64,000 bases of DNA from Leptoclinus maculatus (Eukaryota; Chordata; Actinopteri; Perciformes; Stichaeidae), in NCBI GenBank assembly GCA_032191485.1, contig JAVDOI010000006.1:9468056-9532055 (forward strand), written 5' to 3'. How positions within the stretch are numbered: position 1 is the first letter of the stretch; the number at the start of each line of letters is the position of its first letter. Below are positions 18,557 to 64,000 of the stretch, one piece after another. Position numbers and translations under genes: made by a program. The notes under the pieces were generated by a model. The model did not search any database. It was not told the origin of the DNA and saw only the letters and a program-made list of their open reading frames with translations.

Positions 18557-19069
18557 ATGAAGGGCTGTGGTAAACCTGGAGGAGACACCAACAGACTTAA
18601 CAAACTGGTTAAGCAGGCCGGCTCCATCATTGGCTGCAAACTGGACAGTCTGGAAACGGTGGTGGAGAGGAGGACACTGAAGAAACTATTATCTATATTG
18701 GATAACCCGGACAGCCCTCTCCACCACCTACTGCAGGGACAGCGGAGCACTTTCTCCAACAGACTCATCCAGCTCTACTGTCACAAGGACAGATACAGGA
18801 GATCATTCCTGCCCTCTGCTATAAGACTTTATAATAAACAACTATAACACCGTTACACTGTTGTTTGTTTGTTTGGTTAAAAAAATCTTTACACTACTGT
18901 TTAGTTAGTTTATTTAATATTCTATCTAATTGTATATATTGTTCATTTTTATACTCAATATTTTTTATTTTACTCTGTTACTTTGATTGCTTACCTGTAT
19001 CTATAAATGCTGCTGTAGCAAATAAATGTCCCCTTGCGGGATTAATAAGGTATCTATCTATCTATCTAT
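18557..19069 (+). mobile_element. 3' end of a Rex1-like non-LTR retrotransposon
   Basis: An open stretch (18557-18847) encodes the C-terminal tail of a LINE reverse-transcriptase protein, with ERRTLKKLLSILDNPDSPLH, QRSTFSNRL and RRSFLPSAIRLYN. A 3' UTR follows, ending in CCCCTTGCGGGATTAATAAG and then (TATC)n at about 19050-19069. That ending is typical of teleost Rex1/CR1-type elements. The copy is 5'-truncated with no catalytic domain left. Family assignment is from memory of the protein tail. Confidence 0.8.
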
Positions 19070-20914
19070 TACAATATCAGAGTACAATATTAAACTAAAT
19101 ATTATCATATTGGGATACCGTTTAAATGTTTTTTGTTCCTGTGGTATACATTTCTTAACTGATTAGTTGTAGCTGTGAGAAAAGAGCAGTTCGTGTTTAT
19201 TAATTATTGTTATATCATAAATGTCATCAAAAAGTACTTTAGAATAAAACAATAGTTTAAAATGTGGGGAACTACGCTTATTGACTTTCTTGCAGAGAAT
19301 TAGCACTATCTTGTGCAAGAAAATGTTACAATAAATACTGAGAATAGGATTAGGATTAGGGGTTAACATCCCAGCTAGCAGTAAAGACATTCACTACTTC
19401 TACTGTAAGCAGTGACAGCTGAGCTCTGCAGGGTGATGGTGGGACAAAGCACTACAGGGGTCCATCACTGCACAGGACCTGGCAAAGACCTGCTCTGCAT
19501 TAGGCCACTGCAGCTGACACACATAAATCTAAACCACATAAGCAGCTCCTCTGTCACACACACAGCCAGACATAAAACACAGACTCCATCAAACATCTGT
19601 GCACACAATCATTAGACTCAGTCATGTAGGAGGGAAGCAAAGCAATACACGTTACACAACTGGGCACAATTCAACTTTTGTTTTCAGAGGCGCACCTCTT
19701 CCTCTGCTAGCTAGCCGGGTATTCGTCAAATGTGTGTTTGAGAAATCATGGCCAATTCAAACAGTTTTGTTACGGTAAAGAATAGGGGATTAGTTTATGG
19801 AGCTTCAAAGCCAAATATAGAAAACGTATGTGAGGGATTATAGACACATCAAAGAATAAGGATGGAGAATATATTAGGGTGCAGTTTCGTCTTCCATCTC
19901 CTCTCGTTTTCTCGTCTTCTTCACTGAAAGAAGCCGTGTGCCGCACACGTTGGTGCAGAGAAAGAGGATTTTGGAATTTCACTGGCATTAAATGCATCGT
20001 AGTCTTTGCTTAATCTAAAACACAAGGTTGCTATATGGGTTTTACACGTCATGGTGTATTATGGTGGCATATTGTGTCGGAAATTTGGCAGTGAATGAGT
20101 TCTGTTTTTGTGCATTATCAGTGTCTTTTAGATTGTTTTCCATCGGTGTGGCCATGAAATATGTAATATTTGAAAATAATATGTTAAACATTTAAAAAAA
20201 GGCTACAAAAAGATTGCACATTAAAGTTAAGAGTCATCTTGTTTTCAGGTCACAATATAATCACACGCTGCAGAAATGAGGAGATGGCCCACAAGCATTC
20301 ATGAAGATCAAGAAGAAAAGTGTCAAATCCAAAGAGGAAGACTGAATTGCTGACTTTACCGTGACTGCCAGAACCCGAGGGTGGCTGAAATGATTGTATT
20401 TGAAGGCCTCTTATGTAATTAGGGTGCTGTTATTTTGACTACATGAAGCCCTAAATACAGGGATTATGCTGCAGTTTGGCAATTGCAATTTTTAAAATAT
20501 CTTCAGGGTTGTATAACCCACACAGTCTGGTTATGGAATGTGCTTTTTACATTTTAAAGTGCTGAGGAGGAGGTGGCATACACGTAACAAATCAGCCAGG
20601 GTTTATTTAAAGACTGTAAACATGCCTGAAGAGGAATAAAAGGGACTTAACATATGATTAGGGACACAGTGCAGCCTAATTATGTAATAGTTGGTATGGT
20701 CTTAAAAGTTCACCAGACAAAATAAGCTGAGTAAAGTGTGTGCACCACCCTTGTTTGTGTGTGTTGTTGTTTGCGGTGGCTGGTGGCCAGTTCCCAGCAG
20801 ATCTAGGAGGATTGTAGCTTTATCCTCATAACTGGATGTCAATCTTGTGTGGATTCCAACACTGCTTCTGCAGAGCGTAGCCTGTGCAGCACTGACATCG
20901 GCACCTGGTCCTCA

Positions 20915-20916
<2 letters not shown>

Positions 20917-20969
<53 letters not shown>
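20917..20969. repeat. (AC)26 microsatellite
   Basis: A run of AC dinucleotides of 53 bases, about 1.9 kb upstream of the kif21b start codon. Confidence 0.95.
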
Positions 20970-20971
<2 letters not shown>

Positions 20972-21173
20972 CTTAGAGTCTTAAGCTCCTCAGTGCACAC
21001 AGAATGGGTTTATAGCTCATGCAATCATTTGCGGACTGTGTTTCATTACATAAAAATGAGTGTTTTTGTGGCTGTGCAGGGACTTTTTGCTGAGTTGGCG
21101 TCTATATGATCATACTAGAATATGCATATAAGGCCATTTAGGTTAAATTGTATGTTTCTTGAATTGTGAAATT

Positions 21174-21202
21174 GTTATTTCCCAACTGTGTTGGGAAATA
21201 AC
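21174..21202. repeat. Perfect 13-bp inverted repeat (hairpin)
   Basis: GTTATTTCCCAAC is followed by TGT and then GTTGGGAAATAAC, a perfect 13-bp stem with a 3-base loop. The function is unknown. It is too short to be a typical pre-miRNA. Confidence 0.85.
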
Positions 21203-21807
21203 TTGCTGCAGTTAAGACATGACTGTCACTGGCAACTGTTTGTCAGTATTTAACATGAATCATAGATAATGAAGAGGCTGAGGATTTGGAGTTTTCTCTG
21301 CAAGTGTAGATTTGAATCTTGCTAGATACACTGGCATTGTCACGGACAGCTGCAGTGGCACTGAACATATGGTAAAGTCACTTGCATGGATCAGTTAAAG
21401 AAGTCCAACAAAAACCTGTGAGAGGAAACTATATTGAGGAGAAGTTGGTGTTATAGATCTAGAATAACTATTGAAGAGAGAGTGAAAGCGACGGTTAAAG
21501 AGCATCATATCTGTTTGACTCAACTTAAAGAAAGTTCTCCTTTTCAAGAAATCTGACTCAGCAGGAGAGGGAAGTGAGCAGATGTGGAACTCCCATTCAA
21601 ACCAGGGCAAATGAACTCTTCTGCAAGAACCTAATAACGTTCGCAGGAGTTTCAACCTTTGACCTCAAGGCGTTTAAACCGGTGGCCCCTCCTCTCCGTC
21701 AAGGGAGCAGTCTCCCCCTGTTTATGGCAGTTTAACTGACCTCAGATGTCGCCGCCGGCAGTCGGTGTGCTGTAGGTGTGTGATCCGTACAGCCCGTTGT
21801 GGGTGTG

Positions 21808-21860
21808 CCGCTGGGCGGGGCCACACAGGCCAATCGAGCCCGCTGATTGGTCAATAATGT
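21808..21860 (+). promoter_or_regulatory. kif21b: GC-box plus paired CCAAT boxes, candidate kif21b promoter
   Basis: A GC box GGGCGGGG (21813-21820) is followed by CCAAT (21830-21834) and an inverted CCAAT (ATTGG, 21846-21850). The spacing is what Sp1 and NF-Y sites often show in TATA-less promoters. The cluster lies about 1.0 kb upstream of the kif21b ATG. That it drives kif21b is an inference. Confidence 0.35.
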
Positions 21861-22479
21861 TCGATTGTGGTGGGGCTAATACAGCAGTTAGACCAACTGC
21901 ATGTCAATCGACTGCGATTATGCTGCATTCAGGGGTTCCTCGTATTATTGTGTTGTCACAGTAAGTGCAGTTTAATTTAAACGGGAACTTGAAATTTGAG
22001 TTTTAGACACTTATGGGGTTTGAGAAGGTGGATATGCAATCCGGTTGCATCGTTGGAAATGTAAGATCCAGTGTTTTTGGAACCTGAGCAACACTGGGCA
22101 CTGAAAGTCAGTTTATTTCGGCCTCTGCTGCATCAATTTGGACTATTGTGACATTGCTTGAATACCCCTTTAAGCAAAAAAACGGAATACTTCTTACACC
22201 TTTTGTGTGCCCGGCACATTCTTCTTGTTTCTTGGATGTTTTGTATTTGCATAATATATCAGCAGCTGAGCCAGCTTCTATCGGTATCCATGGTAATGGG
22301 TTGAGTGGGCCAAGTGGTAAATAATTATTTATTCGGCATTTTCTCTTTTAATCTAAGTTATGGGCGAAGTTATCCTCCATGCTCCCCTTGTAGTGCACTG
22401 TTAGATTTTGGAGAGGCCATATATCCTATAACGGGGGTTATGAATTTCTCCGACAGCCCCTGAAGGCAGCAGCATCCCC

Positions 22480-22873
22480 TCTAGTTTTACGGTCTCAGCG
22501 CCGACTCAACGTGATCGCGTCTCTCACGGAGAGCCGGTGTGGTGTCTGAGGAGCGCTCAAAAAGCTTCGCTCATACGCACTTTAAACAGGATGTAGCGAC
22601 TGAGACACATCACGGAAACACACAAGAAAGAGAAAGCGTGTTAAACTCTGCGATGTGACAAAACACCACTGAGCCAAAAATGAGCGCCACAGCGGAGGAG
22701 AAGAAGAAGAAGAAGACAGGAGAAGTCCCGATGAGGAAGCTCATCGTCGGCAGGTCTTGACGGCTGTCCCGCTGACCTGAGACGCCCAGCACCGCAGGGT
22801 TTACACGCACACCGAAAACCCAACACAGCCCAATACTGCAACCACATCCCGCCGGTGGACACTGAAAGCGACA
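22480..22873 (+). promoter_or_regulatory. kif21b: Probable kif21b 5' UTR with upstream ORFs
   Basis: The sequence before the kif21b ATG is richer in G/C and CpG than its surroundings. It contains two minimal start-stop pairs, ATGTAG (22591-22596) and ATGTGA (22653-22658). It also contains a 26-codon upstream ORF (22680-22760) with a run of five lysines. No ATG occurs between 22761 and the main start. The true transcription start is not known, so inclusion of these uORFs in the mRNA is inferred. Confidence 0.45.
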
Positions 22874-60922
<38,049 letters not shown>

Positions 60923-63206
60923 GTGAGTACACTGTTGCACAGATACAAACATACATTCACTGCTTTTGTCCCTGCATTCTCATCAGGTCAATTCAGTCAC
61001 ACTTTCTTTTCTTCTCTTCCATGGTATAAAGTGGCCCTGTAGACAGGCTGATGGTCAGGGCTTTTGTCCGCGTTGTAGATGTAAGAGTGTGCTATTCCTA
61101 CTTTTATCTTCAGATGAATCGCTCTTATCCTATCACCTCTTCGAGGAAAAAATACTTCTTTGTTTGGGATTAATGTAGTTCCTGGGAGGACGGATGGTGC
61201 GAACATTCACAGAATCCAGGTGTTAAGTGCACTCAAGAGGCATGGAAGAGCTGATCATCCAAGCCACAACCACAGGCTAACAACAAGACTGTACTAATCG
61301 CAGCATGATTCCAGTCGACATATAGCAGTTACTAGGAAACAAATGCAAAATAGGAGGGAATCAGCTCACATTGTAACATCCTCTGTAGGAGCAAACTGGC
61401 AGGGCAGTTGTGGTTGTTTGGGGGAAAAAGCAAGATGTGGTATAATATGAAAAAAAAGAGAAAGATAAATCATCTTGTACAATCTAATCCAATAAAAAAA
61501 GAGCCCTGCAATAAATCTTTCCTCATATTATTCAGGTTTGTTGTCAGAGAGAATTCTTTTGAGGCTGTAGTTAGATGTTGTGTGGAATTGGCCCCAAAAA
61601 CAGAATTTTATAAACATGTCTCAATGTGTGTAGCTGGACTACATGCTTACACATTGAGAAGTGTAGATACACAATGTGGATGTAAGATACATTTTAATGT
61701 CAGCTGCAAAAGTGTTAAGTCTGGAATGAGCAACCAGCCGTTTCCCTTCCTGCTCACAAATCAATTCCAGCTTTCAACTCTCACAAATGTCAACCGTTAA
61801 ATTCCAGTGAGCGTTTGGCTCTGAAGTTGTTTGTTTTGTAATATTTATTAATCCGGAACATTTCTCAGCTTTATTGATCCCTAATTGTTAGCGAGGATGC
61901 TTTTTGAAATGAGTTATGGTGTTGTGTTTGTGTGTGCTGTATGTGTGAATATTTCTGTTTTATAGGAGCCTGTTGGTCCTCATTATCTGGAGCACGGGTA
62001 GTTGGCTCTTGTCATCTTTCCATGCAGCTGTTGTGATTGGTAGTCATTTTAAATGAACCCAGTGTGGCAGTAAGGGAGGATATTTATGTTTAGGGTCGTG
62101 TTTGTAGTTCCCACAGGAGAAGCCCTCCTGTAGAGCCTGATGTAGGAGGATGAAATGGTGTGAGGTTGTTTTTCATTTCATATTTGGTCAGGGAGTATTT
62201 GCATAGTTGCATTCTGATGGAGGGTAGTAACATACTTTTTTCATTTACACTATTTTGAAGTGAGGTGTGTCTGGAGGTAAATGTTTTGTTGTTTTTACTG
62301 AAGTAAATACTGGCTGCAATGATTTAAACATTTTTTTTTTTTTTTACCAAAGATGAATTATTTAAACCATCATTTTCGGTTTGTTTGGTTTCATTATGAT
62401 AACATTACTCACACTGACCTAACTCCGACACTTAATGCATCACAACAAGCATAAATTCAACGCTTTAAAGTGGAGACAATTTATAAAAATAATAATTATA
62501 ACGCCAGTCTGAATCGTATGTATGATTTCTGTGTAATTGGATGCCAGATGAGAAGCTGTCTGCTATGCAAAGAAAAAAAGATGGCGGTGACCTTTTGCAA
62601 GTTCACAAAACTCAATAGGTTTTTGTGATTGGGACTGTATGGATGTTTTCTGCTTCTGTTTTTCGATCAAATCATATTTGAAGAGATTGGTTGCCTATGG
62701 GACAGGGATCCGGTGTTTGACACAGATTTGAAAGACTCAATGAGGATGAGGTAAATTCATTTTCCAACAAAGGTTTCTTGTCTCTGTGTAAAGCACAGAG
62801 GCACTCGTGGTGACAAACATGAAGCTATAAAATATTTACAATATAATAACACTTTCATTGCACTGTGTCCACTCAGTGGAAGTACTGTATTGGTGTGGTC
62901 TAGATTTTTCCCTCGACAGCTTTGAGCGGACCGGCCTGTTTGACAACCTTATCCTCCATTTTCCCTTCTGTTAACCCTGGAGCCTAATCCTAATACGTTC
63001 CTTTCTGCACTAGTTATATGGCTGGAAAGAGTTTATGTGAGAGCAGACACTGGCGTCAGGGGAGTCATGCATTGGGGCTGCAAAAGTGCACAAATTGCAA
63101 CGTGCAGTTCTTTGACCTCAGTGTATGACTAGCTTTATATTAGTGGTCCCTTCTCGACTACTTCCTTCTTTCTTTCAGTACCTTTTTTTTCTGCCTTTTT
63201 CAAATG
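60923..63206 (+). other. kif21b: kif21b intron 26, no exon seen
   Basis: The donor GTGAGT follows the partial codon AA at 60922. The next expected exon, beginning with the serine/aspartate-rich segment before the WD40 repeats, was looked for up to 64000 and not found. No other gene is supported. Confidence 0.6.
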
Positions 63207-63681
63207 AATAGTTCGACATTTTGCGAAATACTTATTCACTTTCTTTCCAAAGGTTAGATGAAAATATTGATGCCACTCTCATGTCTGTATGTCAAATATG
63301 AAGCTACAGCCAGCAGTCGTCTTAACTTAGTTCATCATGAAGACTGGAAACGGGGATAACCTGCCAAAAGCCTTTCTAAAGCTCAATAATCAACATGTTT
63401 CTTTGTGTAATTGGTAATAAGCTGTGTAACTATCACAAGTCTTGGTTATAGCCCAGCACATAACCCCGTGTCATTTTTCTAATTCAAAGTAGTTATAACC
63501 TGTCTATTAGTGAGCTTTAGAGGTGCTGGCTGGCTAAATGATGCTACCGTCAGGCAGAGCTAGGCTAAGCTAACCAGCTGCTGGCTGTAACTTTATATTA
63601 GACGGACAGACATGAGAGTGGAAACTATTTTCTCATCAAACTCTCAGCACTAAAGTGAACAAGCCAAAATGTCGAACTATT
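63207..63681. mobile_element. MITE with perfect 17-bp terminal inverted repeats
   Basis: AATAGTTCGACATTTTG (63207-63223) and CAAAATGTCGAACTATT (63665-63681) are exact reverse complements bracketing 475 bp without coding capacity. The interior is homologous to 51326-51740. No clear target-site duplication was recognised, so the superfamily is not assigned. Confidence 0.85.
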
Positions 63682-64000
63682 TCTTTAAACCTTTAACATT
63701 TAATGTTAGCCCTAACGCCACCAGGGAAAAGTCCATTTAACCAACCTTTGCCAGTGTGGGTGTACCTACAGTAAACATCTGCAGACAGCGGTTAAAGAAT
63801 ACAGACGACAGTAGTTATCTTTGGGAAGAAGCACATTTCATGGCAAACTGCCTGATAAAAACTGGACAAGCTTTATTATTTGACTGAGCTTTCCTGCCAG
63901 TTTGCTCTCTGCTTTATATCTAAACCCTTCCTCCAGTCACTCCTCCTTTTAACCCTTTGCCAGTAACCCTTCTGTCTTTCCTTAGCGTGGTTAACCCTTT

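Larger units (their letters stand above)
19070..21780. other. Intergenic sequence upstream of kif21b, no gene seen
   Basis: I see no exon-like coding signal. Notable items are the (AC)n tract at 20917-20969 and a perfect 13-bp hairpin at 21174-21202. Both are listed separately. Confidence 0.55.

Noticed and set aside
18557..18847. 96-codon frame considered as a small host gene
   Set aside because: The protein is the C-terminal tail of a LINE polyprotein and is followed by the typical 3' tail with TATC repeats.
61408..61800. 130-codon + strand frame in kif21b intron 26, considered as a kif21b exon or nested gene
   Set aside because: It does not resemble the expected pre-WD40 or WD40 sequence, and no suitable acceptor/donor with matching phase was seen.

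Overview
The window is animal nuclear DNA, most likely from a ray-finned (teleost) fish. The evidence is intron-split vertebrate genes with GT-AG splice sites, teleost-type LINE fragments, hAT and MITE-like DNA transposons, and very dense CA/TG microsatellites. I recognised three protein-coding genes by reading the exon translations against remembered vertebrate family members. No database search was run.

Layout. (1) Positions 1-2739 are upstream or intronic sequence of the first gene. (2) srpk1 (SR-protein kinase 1) runs on the + strand from 2740 to its stop at 8564 in 14 readable exons. Its first coding exon or exons lie before the window, and its 3' UTR probably ends near tandem AATAAA signals at 9780-9791. 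(3) lhfpl5 (tetraspan subunit of the hair-cell mechanotransduction complex) is on the - strand, with coding exons 13592-13994 and 11012-11271. It converges on srpk1, the same tail-to-tail arrangement I recall for human SRPK1 and LHFPL5. (4) Positions 14000-22500 are intergenic, with a TSD-flanked deleted hAT transposon, a 3' LINE fragment and other repeats. (5) kif21b (kinesin-4 motor) runs on the + strand from the ATG at 22874 past the right edge. It has a 13-codon first exon, a 22.7-kb repeat-filled first intron, then 25 further exons between 45647 and 60922. The phases of all 26 exons agree and encode the motor, stalk, regulatory coiled coil and linker (about 1,327 residues). The C-terminal WD40 exons lie beyond the window.

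The three genes do not form a pathway. SRPK1 phosphorylates splicing factors, LHFPL5 works at hair-cell stereocilia tips, and KIF21B controls microtubule growth in neurons and immune cells. The most striking observation is a LINE 3' fragment lodged exactly between a strong, apparently original splice acceptor (AG at 56169-56170) and the acceptor that keeps the kif21b frame (AG at 56713-56714). Use of the strong site would add an in-frame stop. The affected exon encodes the regulatory coiled coil. Several other kif21b splice sites abut long CA/TG repeats, and the presumed 5' UTR carries three short upstream ORFs. I found no bacterial-style system, CRISPR array or RNA gene.
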